From an uncultured Bacteroidales bacterium (GTDB taxonomy: Bacteria > Bacteroidota > Bacteroidia > Bacteroidales > UBA3663), in contig CAJOOX010000136.1 of assembly GCA_905236195.1 (NCBI GenBank), positions 1-6,440 on the forward strand: a stretch of DNA of 6,440 nucleotides. The letters run 5' to 3'. The notes below the pieces were generated by a model. It was given only the letters and a program-made list of their open reading frames with translations. It was not told where the DNA came from and did not search any database. A program made the translations under genes and the position numbers. Position 1 is the stretch's first letter, and each line of letters opens with the position of its first letter. Shown here piece after piece: positions 1 through 6,082 of this stretch.

Positions 1-197
1 GCGGCTTCACAGCCGATCAAATCCAGACCGTTCATCCGGCCGTTGAGTACAATATTCAGTTCTTTGCCGTTGATGACACCCCGATACAGTTCGGTCGGAA
101 GGTCGCCGAAAAAGTCCTGAATGTGTTGCAGGCCATAACGCTCGATGAGGGGCTGTGCCTCGGCGTGCATGGCGATAATAAAACAAATCTTTTCCAT
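1..197 (-). CDS. Partial nucleosidase, MTA/SAH nucleosidase-like (N-terminal 65 residues)
   Basis: The reverse strand from the ATG at 197 reads open to the window edge and begins MEKICFIIAMHAEAQPLIER. This matches the start of the PNP/UDP phosphorylase superfamily, in particular 5'-methylthioadenosine/S-adenosylhomocysteine nucleosidase. There a first beta-strand of the type IGIIGAM is followed by an acidic residue; Glu13 here aligns with Glu12 of the E. coli enzyme (IGIIGAMEEE). Members hydrolyse MTA and SAH to adenine and a thioribose product, recycling methyl-donor by-products in the cytosol. Only about a quarter of the usual 230 residues is visible, so the nucleoside-binding and catalytic Asp regions cannot be checked, and another family member (for example futalosine hydrolase) remains possible. 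The gene points the same way as prfC but is separated from it by about 200 bp of repeats. I see no TAnnTTTG promoter directly upstream. Confidence 0.72.
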   Translation of the reverse strand, partial: MEKICFIIAMHAEAQPLIERYGLQHIQDFFGDLPTELYRGVINGKELNIVLNGRMNGLDLIGCEA

Positions 198-220
198 ATT
201 TGACTATAGATTTTTTTGAC

Positions 221-330
221 TTTAGACTATAGAGATAGACTTTAGACTATAGAGATAGACTTTAGACTATAGAGATAGACTTTAGACTATAGAGATAGAC
301 TTTAGACTATAGACGATAGACTTTAGACAT
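221..330. repeat. 20-bp tandem repeat array (VNTR-like)
   Basis: Four identical back-to-back copies of TTTAGACTATAGAGATAGAC start at 221, 241, 261 and 281. A fifth, 21-bp variant copy (301-321) reads ACGATAGAC where the others read AGATAGAC, and a sixth is truncated after TTTAGAC (322-328). A degenerate half-copy, TGACTATAGA, sits just outside at 201-210. Each unit contains the palindrome CTATAG. The array lies in the upstream region of the leftmost minus-strand gene. Perfect identity of the inner copies and divergence at the edge are typical of slippage-prone arrays. There are no unique spacers, so it is not CRISPR. Confidence 0.95.
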
Positions 331-351
331 AAAATGTGCCGCTCAGTTTCT

Positions 352-368
352 TCCCCCTTTAAGGGGGA
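352..368. repeat. GC-rich inverted repeat downstream of prfC
   Basis: TCCCCCTT-T-AAGGGGGA is a perfect 8+8 inverted repeat around one base. As RNA it would form a 6-bp G/C-rich stem with a 5-nt loop. It lies 32 bp past the prfC stop, so it could act as a weak transcription end or processing site. Neither strand has a T-run directly after the stem, so it is not a textbook intrinsic terminator. It may equally be a dispersed palindrome. Confidence 0.55.
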
Positions 369-399
369 TAAGAGAGGGTCTTGGATTTAGTTAGAAGGT

Positions 400-1989
400 C
401 TAGAACTCGCTTGTGAAGTGGAACTTGATTTTGGGGAAATCCTCCTGAGCCATCTGGAGCACATAGCCGGAATCGGCCAGGAAGACATCTCTTCCCTCAT
501 GATCGACGGCCATATACTGCATCTTGCGGCGCTTGAAGTCGCGCATCTGCTCCTCGTCATCGCTCTCAATCCAGCAGGCTTTATAGAGACGTATGGGCTC
601 CCAGCGGCACTTGGCATTGTATTCGTGTTCGAGGCGGTACTGGATAACCTCGAACTGAAGCTGGCCCACCGTACCGATGATTTTGCGTCCGTTGAACTGG
701 TTGGTGAACACCTGGGCCACACCCTCGTCCATGAGCTGGTCGATACCCTTGGCCAGCTGTTTGGCCTTCATGGGGTCGGCATTCTCAATGTATTTGAACA
801 TCTCGGGCGAGAAACTCGGCAGTCCCTTGTAGTGCAGGTTTTCGCCGGAGGTCAGCGTGTCACCGATCTTGAACGTTCCGCCTGAGTCCGGCAGACCTAC
901 GATATCGCCGGGGAAGGCATCGTCCACCACCTCTTTCTTCTGCGCCATGAACGCCGTGGGGGCTGAGAACCTCATCTTCTGGTCCAGACGCACATGCTTG
1001 TAATAGACGTTGCGTTCGAATTTGCCCGAGCACACTTTCACGAATGCGATACACGACCGGTGGTTGGGGTCCATGTTGGCATGAATCTTAAAGATAAAAC
1101 CGGTGAAGGCCTCTTCGCCGGGATTCACCTGACGTTCGAGAGCCTGGGTGGGACGCGGACAGGGTGCTATCTCACAGAAACAGTCCAGCAGCTCCTTCAC
1201 ACCGAAATTGTTCAGGGCCGACCCGAAGAAGACCGGTGCCAGCTGTCCGGCCAGATAAGGCTCCACATCGAAGTCGGGATAGACCCCCTGCAGCAGATCC
1301 ACGTCCTCGCGCAGTTTGGCCGCATCGGTCTCGCCCACACGGTTGTCCAGTTCGGGGTCGTTCAGGTCGATGGCCACACGCTCCGAGATGGTCTGCTTGG
1401 AGGGATTGTAGAGGTTCAGGCTGTTCTCATAGAGATTATATACACCCTTGAACTTCGCTCCGATATTGATGGGCCAGGAGAGGGGCCGGCACGTAATCTT
1501 GAGTTCCTTCTCCACCTCATCCACCAGGTCGAACGGGTCTTTGCCCTCGCGGTCCATCTTGTTGATGAACACGATGACCGGGGTGTTACGCATGCGGCAC
1601 ACCTCCATCAGCTTGCGGGTCTGGGTCTCGACGCCCTTGGCGCAGTCTATCACGATGATAACGCTGTCAACCGCCGTGAGGGTGCGGTAGGTATCCTCTG
1701 CAAAGTCCTGGTGGCCGGGTGTGTCGAGGATATTGATTTTATAGTCTTTGTCCTTGAGCTGGTAGTCGAATGCCATCACCGAGGTGGCCACCGAGATACC
1801 GCGCTGTTTTTCTATCTCCATCCAGTCGGAGGTTGCCGTCTTGCGTATCTTGTTCGACTTGACGGCACCGGCCACATGGATGGCGCCGCCGAAGAGCAGC
1901 AGCTTCTCGGTCAGCGTCGTCTTGCCGGCATCGGGGTGACTGATGATGGCAAAAGTTCTGCGTTTGGATATTTCTTCGTTCAGTGTCAT
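400..1989 (-). CDS. prfC: Peptide chain release factor 3 (RF3), translational GTPase
   Basis: RF3 is a ribosome-bound GTPase that ejects RF1/RF2 after peptide release. The 529-residue product equals the usual RF3 length. The GTPase signatures are in order: P-loop HPDAGKTT (residues 18-25), the RGISVATS switch I motif (63-70), DTPGH (89-93, with catalytic His93), NKMD (143-146) and the GSA element (256-258). After these come an EF-Tu-like beta-barrel domain (about 280-390) and the RF3 C-terminal domain up to residue 529. RGISV with serine, rather than RGITI, and the long insert after NKMD point to RF3 and not EF-G, LepA or TypA. The ATG at 1989 gives the expected N-terminus (EEISKRRTFAIISHPDAGKT). 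No Shine-Dalgarno is visible, which is normal for Bacteroidetes. The gene is divergent from the methyltransferase gene and appears monocistronic, with its own promoter about 25 bp upstream. No truncation or frameshift is seen. Confidence 0.98.
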   Translation of the reverse strand: MTLNEEISKRRTFAIISHPDAGKTTLTEKLLLFGGAIHVAGAVKSNKIRKTATSDWMEIEKQRGISVATSVMAFDYQLKDKDYKINILDTPGHQDFAEDTYRTLTAVDSVIIVIDCAKGVETQTRKLMEVCRMRNTPVIVFINKMDREGKDPFDLVDEVEKELKITCRPLSWPINIGAKFKGVYNLYENSLNLYNPSKQTISERVAIDLNDPELDNRVGETDAAKLREDVDLLQGVYPDFDVEPYLAGQLAPVFFGSALNNFGVKELLDCFCEIAPCPRPTQALERQVNPGEEAFTGFIFKIHANMDPNHRSCIAFVKVCSGKFERNVYYKHVRLDQKMRFSAPTAFMAQKKEVVDDAFPGDIVGLPDSGGTFKIGDTLTSGENLHYKGLPSFSPEMFKYIENADPMKAKQLAKGIDQLMDEGVAQVFTNQFNGRKIIGTVGQLQFEVIQYRLEHEYNAKCRWEPIRLYKACWIESDDEEQMRDFKRRKMQYMAVDHEGRDVFLADSGYVLQMAQEDFPKIKFHFTSEF

Positions 1990-2012
1990 TTGCTTACGTT
2001 ATATTGAGAGGG

Positions 2013-2020
2013 CAAAGATA
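2013..2020 (-). promoter_or_regulatory. Promoter -7 box for prfC
   Basis: Read on the minus strand this is TATCTTTG, a perfect match to the Bacteroidetes -7 consensus TAnnTTTG, 24 bp upstream of the prfC ATG. It predicts a very short 5' leader of about 20 nt. The -33 element is not clear; the region about 20 bp further upstream is a T-rich run (TTTTTTAGC) rather than TTTG. Confidence 0.65.
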
Positions 2021-2116
2021 AGAAAATTATTTTATTTTGTGCTAAAAAATTCGCACATTCCTCGTTTTCAATTCCACTTTTATTATTTTTTGTGAATTTT
2101 GTCGCTGTTTTGTCAG

Positions 2117-2144
2117 TTGGTTTGAACAAAATTCATTACCTTTG
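2117..2144 (+). promoter_or_regulatory. Promoter for the methyltransferase gene
   Basis: TACCTTTG (2137-2144) matches the Bacteroidetes -7 consensus TAnnTTTG. TTG at 2117-2119 is a possible -33 element with a 17-bp spacer; the full TTTG at 2121-2124 is too close (12 bp). The box ends only 4 bp before the ATG at 2149, so transcription should begin at or within a few bases of the start codon, giving a leaderless or nearly leaderless mRNA. Confidence 0.6.
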
Positions 2145-2148
2145 CGCC

Positions 2149-4251
2149 ATGAATGCTGAAGAAATAAAGTTTATTCAGGAACATCTTGGCGACGACCTGG
2201 AGCGTCTGCTGCTCTCCGCCAACAGATACCCGGACATCGGTGTGCCGTGGTGCGTTGATCAGATTGCAGCACGCCGTCAGATTCGCGACAAGGTGCCCGA
2301 ATGGTATGCCTGTCCGGAACTCGTCATGACGGGGCGCGTGCCCGCCGAGCAGTGCAGTTCGGAACTGACGGCCCGGATGAAAAGGAGATTCCTGGCCGGC
2401 GACTCCGTCTGCGACCTCACGGGCGGCATGGGCATCGATCTGTGGTACATGTCGCAGGGCTTGAAGAAAGCCGTCTATGTGGAACGCAATACCGAACTGT
2501 TCCGCAACACCCGCTACAACATAGAGACCCTGCTCGACAAGGGCGAAACCCACACTTCGGTATTGCCCAACGGGGAGTTCTGTCCCGAATTTTATTTCGT
2601 CAACCGCGACTGCCGCGACTTCCTGGCCGATGACAGCTGGGAGGCCGATACCGTCTATATCGATCCCGCCCGCCGGGCTTCCGACGGCTCCCGTGTCTAT
2701 GATCTCGCCGACTGCGAGCCCGATGTGGTGGAACTCCTGCCGCAGATTATGAAACACTGTAAGATACTCCTCATCAAGGTGTCGCCCATGTTTGACCTTC
2801 ACCGCATCTCCGAACTCATTCCCCTGAGACATGTCATCGCGATTTCCGCCGTCCGCAACGAGTGCAAGGAGGTGCTCGTTCAGGTCTTCCCCCAACCGGG
2901 TAACTCCGGTCCCGAGACAGTTGTCTGTCAGGATTACAGAGACGGGGGAATCGTAGAATTTGTCTTCAGCCCGCAACAGGAATCCGGATTGGAGGTTCCC
3001 GGTTCCCCTCCCGGGCAGTATCTCTATGTGCCCGATGTGACGCTGCTCAAGGCAGGCGCCTTCAAGTCGCCGTGTCTCCGCTACGGGCTCTCCAAACTCG
3101 ACAGCAATACCCATCTCTACACATCCGACACCCTCCACGGCGATTTCTTCGGACGCATCTTCCGCATCGTGGAGGCCCTGCCCTTCACGGCCCGTGTGGC
3201 CAGGGATATCAGCAGGGAAGCCGTCCGCGCCAATGTCGCCGTACGCAATTTCCCGCTCACGGCCGAACAGCTCAAGAAGAAACTCCGGGTGCACGACGGC
3301 GGCGAGGAATATATCTTCGGAGCCACCGTGCGGGATCTCGGTCCCATGCTGCTCCGATGCCGCAAGGCGGTGTTGCTATTGTTCTTGCTCTTTGCGTTCC
3401 TCCTTCCGTCGGAAGTGATGGCCAGACGCGAGGTGATGCCTCCTACTGTCGAACAGCTCTGTGCCGCTGTCACGGAACCTGTGCCCACCCGCTGGCAGCA
3501 GGGCAAACCCTTTGTCTCGACGGTCTCCGACCTCGATGTGGTGCTGCGCCCCGAGACGGCGCTTTCCGATACAGCCCGCAGGGACTGGAAGGGCTCGTTC
3601 TGGCGTTTCAATGCCATCGTGATGGAGGAGAACTGGCTCGGACAGCCGCAGGTGTGGCTCCAGTTCCTTTCGCCGTCGGGCGAACGTTACCGCTATGAGA
3701 CGGGACGCGACGAGACTGCTTTGACCGACACCGTCTGGCATCCCCAGATTCCAGGTCTGCTGCCCCTCTCTCTGGTTTCCCAGACCGATTCTATCTTCCG
3801 CAGACGGGAACTGTTTATCCGGGTGGACGACGAACGCATCGTGCCCGCCGACTCGCTCTCGCAGGAAGCGCCGTCGCGTAAATTCTGCAAGGTGCACGTC
3901 GATTCCGTCACCTTCGGCACCGACGAGGCACCCCTGCGTGTGTGGTTTTCGCGTGACAGTCTCCACTTTTATTTCCTTTCGGCTTTGCCGGGTTCTGTCA
4001 CGGCTCCGTCCATCGACCGTTTCTTCTCCACCATAGACCCCCGGCCCGACTATCCGAACATCTCCGACCGTCGTTGGGAGATGATTTGTTCACGGCAGCT
4101 GGAGCCCGATATGACCGCCGAGGAAGTGCGTCTCTCGTGGGGCAAACCCTATCGCTATGAGCGTACCGTAACAACCGCAGGCCCCACCGAGGTCTGGTAC
4201 TACCGCAACGGCGCCCGTCTCCTTATCATCAACGGAAGGCTCCAACAGTAA
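2149..4251 (+). CDS. SAM-dependent (RNA) methyltransferase, THUMP-like, fused in frame to a secreted/anchored BamE-like protein
   Basis: The 700-residue frame holds two proteins. Residues 1-405 match the Bacteroidetes class I SAM methyltransferase family with a C-terminal THUMP-like domain. Visible are the N-terminal RYPDIGVPWCVDQIAARRQ segment, SAM motif I CDLTGGMGIDL (88-98), the acidic VERN strand end (111-114), the motif IV-like YIDPARR (170-176), NECKE (237-241), and the closing GGEEYIFGATV...LRCRK (384-406). The substrate is probably an RNA, but which one is unknown. Residues 407-419 are then a strongly hydrophobic stretch (AVLLLFLLFAFLL) preceded by RCRK and followed by PSEVMA, a perfect signal-peptide pattern, leading into a roughly 275-residue extracytoplasmic domain. 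No stop separates the halves. The product would therefore be an N-in, C-out membrane-anchored enzyme, or the second half is made separately from the ATG at 3346. I prefer the ATG at 2149 to the in-frame ATG at 2092 because the promoter lies between them and the family N-terminus begins here. Confidence 0.82.
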   Translation: MNAEEIKFIQEHLGDDLERLLLSANRYPDIGVPWCVDQIAARRQIRDKVPEWYACPELVMTGRVPAEQCSSELTARMKRRFLAGDSVCDLTGGMGIDLWYMSQGLKKAVYVERNTELFRNTRYNIETLLDKGETHTSVLPNGEFCPEFYFVNRDCRDFLADDSWEADTVYIDPARRASDGSRVYDLADCEPDVVELLPQIMKHCKILLIKVSPMFDLHRISELIPLRHVIAISAVRNECKEVLVQVFPQPGNSGPETVVCQDYRDGGIVEFVFSPQQESGLEVPGSPPGQYLYVPDVTLLKAGAFKSPCLRYGLSKLDSNTHLYTSDTLHGDFFGRIFRIVEALPFTARVARDISREAVRANVAVRNFPLTAEQLKKKLRVHDGGEEYIFGATVRDLGPMLLRCRKAVLLLFLLFAFLLPSEVMARREVMPPTVEQLCAAVTEPVPTRWQQGKPFVSTVSDLDVVLRPETALSDTARRDWKGSFWRFNAIVMEENWLGQPQVWLQFLSPSGERYRYETGRDETALTDTVWHPQIPGLLPLSLVSQTDSIFRRRELFIRVDDERIVPADSLSQEAPSRKFCKVHVDSVTFGTDEAPLRVWFSRDSLHFYFLSALPGSVTAPSIDRFFSTIDPRPDYPNISDRRWEMICSRQLEPDMTAEEVRLSWGKPYRYERTVTTAGPTEVWYYRNGARLLIINGRLQQ
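3346..4251 (+). CDS. Putative internal gene: exported protein with BamE/SmpA-like C-terminus, same frame as the methyltransferase
   Basis: An ATG at 3346, in the same frame as the upstream methyltransferase, would give a 301-residue protein with an ideal type I signal peptide: MLLRCRK, a hydrophobic core over residues 8-20, then PSEVMA with likely cleavage after Ala26. The mature part has no further membrane segment. It carries WLGQPQVWLQFLSPSGERYRYE in the middle and ends in a region of about 60 residues with ISDRRWEMI, MTAEEVRLSWGKP and EVWYYRNG. The pattern 'M-T-x-E-E-V-x-L-S-x-G-x-P ... W-x-Y' resembles the SmpA/OmlA (BamE) fold found in envelope lipoproteins, but here there is no lipobox cysteine. 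Function is not known. An exported protein is most simply explained by its own start site; alternatively it exists only as the C-terminal half of the 700-residue fusion. The family relation is inferred from the motif alone. Confidence 0.5.
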   Translation: MLLRCRKAVLLLFLLFAFLLPSEVMARREVMPPTVEQLCAAVTEPVPTRWQQGKPFVSTVSDLDVVLRPETALSDTARRDWKGSFWRFNAIVMEENWLGQPQVWLQFLSPSGERYRYETGRDETALTDTVWHPQIPGLLPLSLVSQTDSIFRRRELFIRVDDERIVPADSLSQEAPSRKFCKVHVDSVTFGTDEAPLRVWFSRDSLHFYFLSALPGSVTAPSIDRFFSTIDPRPDYPNISDRRWEMICSRQLEPDMTAEEVRLSWGKPYRYERTVTTAGPTEVWYYRNGARLLIINGRLQQ

Positions 4252-4263
4252 TCGGTAATTCCA

Positions 4264-4293
4264 ATATAAAATATAAAATATATAAAATATAAA
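4264..4293 (+). repeat. ATATAAA heptad repeat in the nth leader
   Basis: Four copies of ATATAAA begin at 4264, 4271, 4280 and 4287, with two extra bases (AT) between the second and third. They fill most of the 47-bp gap between the fusion gene and nth. A/T-only sequence just before a start codon is typical of Bacteroidetes translation initiation, where low structure and A-rich leaders replace Shine-Dalgarno pairing. No TAnnTTTG promoter is visible in the gap, so nth is probably read through from the upstream gene. Confidence 0.8.
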
Positions 4294-4298
4294 ATCAA

Positions 4299-4946
4299 TT
4301 GACTCAGAAACAACGCTACGAAGCCATTCTGCAATATTTCCGCGAGCATAACCCCAATGCCCGGACGGAGCTCATGTACCGCGACCCGTTCTCGCTGTTG
4401 GTAGCTGTGATTCTGTCGGCCCAATGCACAGACAAACGTGTCAACCTGGTGACACCCGACCTGCTGCGCGCTTTCCCCACGGCAGACCGGATGGCCGCTA
4501 CTACCGAGGACGAGATTCTGGCCTATATCCGTTCCGTTTCCTATCCCAATGCCAAAGCGCGGCATCTGCTGGCTATGGCACAGCGGCTTGTGAATGAATA
4601 CGGGGGAGAAGTGCCCGAGGATTATGATGCGCTTCTCTCCCTGCCCGGTGTGGGACGCAAAACGGCCAATGTGATTTCGTCCGTAATCTGGAACAAACCC
4701 ACAATGGCCGTCGATACCCATGTGTTTCGTGTCAGCAACCGCATCGGCCTGACCCGCGACAGCAAGACTCCGCTCGAAACCGAGCGCATCCTGACCCGGA
4801 ACATCCCGCCCGGGGATATTCCCGTCGCCCACCACTGGCTCATCCTCCACGGCCGATATGTCTGCACGGCCCGAAATCCCAAATGCAATGCCTGCCCCAT
4901 CGCGCAATGGTGCCGGCACTATGAGACCTTAGACAGGGAACGATAG
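4299..4946 (+). CDS. nth: Endonuclease III (DNA glycosylase/AP lyase)
   Basis: This base-excision-repair enzyme removes oxidised pyrimidines and cleaves the abasic site. The 215 residues match the usual length (E. coli Nth is 211). The substrate-handling segment LSAQCTDKRVN is at 39-49. The helix-hairpin-helix LPGVGRKTANV (115-125) contains the catalytic Lys121, and VDTHVFRVSNR (138-148) contains the catalytic Asp139. The [4Fe-4S] ligands Cys189, Cys196, Cys199 and Cys205 have the diagnostic C-x6-C-x2-C-x5-C spacing. All catalytic and cluster residues are present. The start is TTG at 4299: an in-frame TAA lies at 4290-4292, no ATG lies between, and the next ATG (residue 26) would remove the conserved QRYEAILQYF helix. 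The gene follows the methyltransferase/secreted-protein frame by 47 bp on the same strand and is probably co-transcribed. Its stop codon lies inside a repeat-like sequence (TAGACTATAGACC). Confidence 0.97.
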   Translation: MTQKQRYEAILQYFREHNPNARTELMYRDPFSLLVAVILSAQCTDKRVNLVTPDLLRAFPTADRMAATTEDEILAYIRSVSYPNAKARHLLAMAQRLVNEYGGEVPEDYDALLSLPGVGRKTANVISSVIWNKPTMAVDTHVFRVSNRIGLTRDSKTPLETERILTRNIPPGDIPVAHHWLILHGRYVCTARNPKCNACPIAQWCRHYETLDRER

Positions 4947-5013
4947 ACTATAGACCAGGCATTTCACCGGGGGAATGTGCCACGTCTTCAGACTGTAGAT
5001 TTCAGACAAAGAC
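4941..5013. repeat. Degenerate copies of the GACTATAGA repeat family after nth
   Basis: CGATAGACTATAGACC (4941-4956) shares CGATAGACT with the variant copy at 314-322 and GACTATAGA with every unit of the 221-330 array. Further along, TTCAGACTGTAGA and TTTCAGAC (4988-5006) are weaker relatives of TTTAGACTATAGA. Both repeat regions also contain AATGTGCC (334-340 partly, 4974-4981). This suggests a dispersed intergenic element rather than chance similarity, though the copies here are short. Confidence 0.5.
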
Positions 5014-5019
5014 ACTAAG

Positions 5020-5053
5020 AAAAAGAGGAGCCTCAGAACAGGTTCCTCTTTTT
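5020..5053. terminator. Bidirectional intrinsic terminator between nth and corA
   Basis: AAAAAGAGGAGCC (5020-5032) pairs with GGTTCCTCTTTTT (5041-5053) over 13 positions with one G-T wobble, around an 8-nt loop. Read on the plus strand it ends in five T after the G/C core, terminating nth. On the minus strand the core is likewise followed by a T-run, terminating corA. The corA stop codon (5033-5035) lies in the loop and the last six codons (5036-5053) make up the rest of the loop and the arm, so the hairpin overlaps the coding sequence. Confidence 0.88.
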
Positions 5054-5962
5054 GAATATGATATAGGAGACAAGCGCGACGAGGCCGGAGGCAAGGAAGA
5101 TGCAGGGGAAGGCCCAGGTCCAGGTCTCGAGCCCGTTGGGAACGTTCATTCCGAAGAAACTGGCGATGCCCGTCATTATCATCAGGATGATGGTGATGGT
5201 GGTGAGCTGTTTCATAATGTCGCTCAGGTTGTTGGAGATGATGGAGGAATAGGACTCGCGCTGGCGTTCGAGAATGTCGCTGTAGATGTTGGCGGTGGAA
5301 TAGGCCTGCTGGAGCTCGACCTCCACGTCGTCGAGCAGATCCTCGTCGTAGGGGAGGTGGCGGAGGTGCTTCTTGAGACGAGCCATAACGACCTCGTTGC
5401 CTCGCAGGGAGGTGATGAAGAAAATCAGGTATCGTTCCACGCCCATCATCTGCTGGAGTTTCTCGTTGTCCATCTTTTCCTCGAGCTGTTCCTCGGCAGC
5501 CTTCATCATGACGTTCATCTGTTTGAGGTATTTGAGATACCAGACGGACGAGGAGAGGAAGAGGGAGAGCATGAGGTCGTAGCGCTGACGGTCGCCGATG
5601 TGTTTGCGGTTGGTCCAGCGGATGAAATCCTCGAGCATCTCGGCCTTGTAGTAACAGACGGTGATGAAGACGGTATTATGTACCAATATGGCAAGTGGGA
5701 TGGTGTTGTAACTGACATCACCATCGCTGTCGATTTCTTTGTTAGGTACACGCAGCAGGGACATGAGCCAACCGCTCTCGCTTTCGATACGGGGGCGTTC
5801 TTCAACGTCTTCTGCGTCCTGAATAAAATCGGAGGGAGTGTCGAACTGTGTTTCGAGCGACTCCAACTCTTCTGCCGTGGGGTTCGTCACGCGTATCCAG
5901 CAGTCTTCCTCCCATTCGGAAATCTGCTTGAACCCATTGGTGCATTTCCAGAATTCTATCAT
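5033..5962 (-). CDS. corA: CorA-family magnesium/divalent metal transporter
   Basis: This is an inner-membrane channel for Mg2+ (also Co2+/Ni2+ in some members), functioning as a homopentamer. The 309-residue protein has a long soluble N-terminal domain rich in acidic and coiled-coil segments, including AAEEQLEEKMDNEKLQQMM at about 155-173 and the stalk helix VELQQAYSTANIYSDILERQRESYSS at about 215-240. The first membrane helix (about 252-270) ends in the signature GMN at 271-273, the metal-selectivity motif at the pore mouth. A short loop (VPNGLETWTWA) and the second membrane helix (about 284-303) follow, and the basic cytoplasmic tail KKRNLF closes the protein as in CorA. The ATG at 5962 is preceded by AGAGGG about 8 bases upstream, a rare possible Shine-Dalgarno for this phylum. 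It converges with nth and has its own promoter about 46 bp upstream. Confidence 0.96.
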   Translation of the reverse strand: MIEFWKCTNGFKQISEWEEDCWIRVTNPTAEELESLETQFDTPSDFIQDAEDVEERPRIESESGWLMSLLRVPNKEIDSDGDVSYNTIPLAILVHNTVFITVCYYKAEMLEDFIRWTNRKHIGDRQRYDLMLSLFLSSSVWYLKYLKQMNVMMKAAEEQLEEKMDNEKLQQMMGVERYLIFFITSLRGNEVVMARLKKHLRHLPYDEDLLDDVEVELQQAYSTANIYSDILERQRESYSSIISNNLSDIMKQLTTITIILMIMTGIASFFGMNVPNGLETWTWAFPCIFLASGLVALVSYIIFKKRNLF

Positions 5963-6007
5963 CGGCCCTCTTTTTTTAATTACGCGTTAATTTTCAAAAT
6001 TGCGCCG

Positions 6008-6038
6008 CAAAGATAGGCTTTTTTTTCGAAATGACCAA
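6008..6038 (-). promoter_or_regulatory. Promoter for corA
   Basis: On the minus strand TATCTTTG (6015-6008) is a perfect Bacteroidetes -7 box. TTG (6038-6036, within CTTGG) is a -33 element with a 20-bp spacer. The predicted start of transcription near 6003 gives a leader of about 40 nt before the corA ATG at 5962. Confidence 0.7.
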
Positions 6039-6082
6039 GAAAAGATGGAAAAAAATGATGCCTGGGGATTATTTTTCAGATT

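Noticed and set aside
221..330. CRISPR array
   Set aside because: The 20-bp units abut directly with no unique spacers, and no cas genes are present.
994..2007. 337-codon open frame on the plus strand across prfC
   Set aside because: It is the antisense shadow of the prfC GTPase coding region. The protein has no recognisable family, is rich in H/L/V as mirror frames of GC-rich genes are, and prfC motifs are intact.
2121..2124. TTTG as the -33 element of the methyltransferase promoter
   Set aside because: Only 12 bp separate it from the -7 box, too short for the roughly 19-21 bp spacing of this promoter class.
2092..2148. Upstream ATG at 2092 as start of the methyltransferase
   Set aside because: The promoter -7 box (2137-2144) lies downstream of it, and the extra 19 residues (MNFVAVLSVGLNKIHYLCA) look like translated intergenic DNA rather than part of the family.
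2113..3294. 393-codon open frame on the minus strand across the methyltransferase
   Set aside because: Antisense shadow of a gene with clear SAM-binding motifs. Its start would lie inside that coding region and no family features are seen.
4200..4919. 239-codon minus-strand frame across nth
   Set aside because: Antisense shadow of nth, whose catalytic and iron-sulphur residues are all in place.
5357..6016. 219-codon plus-strand frame across corA
   Set aside because: Antisense shadow of corA and its upstream region.
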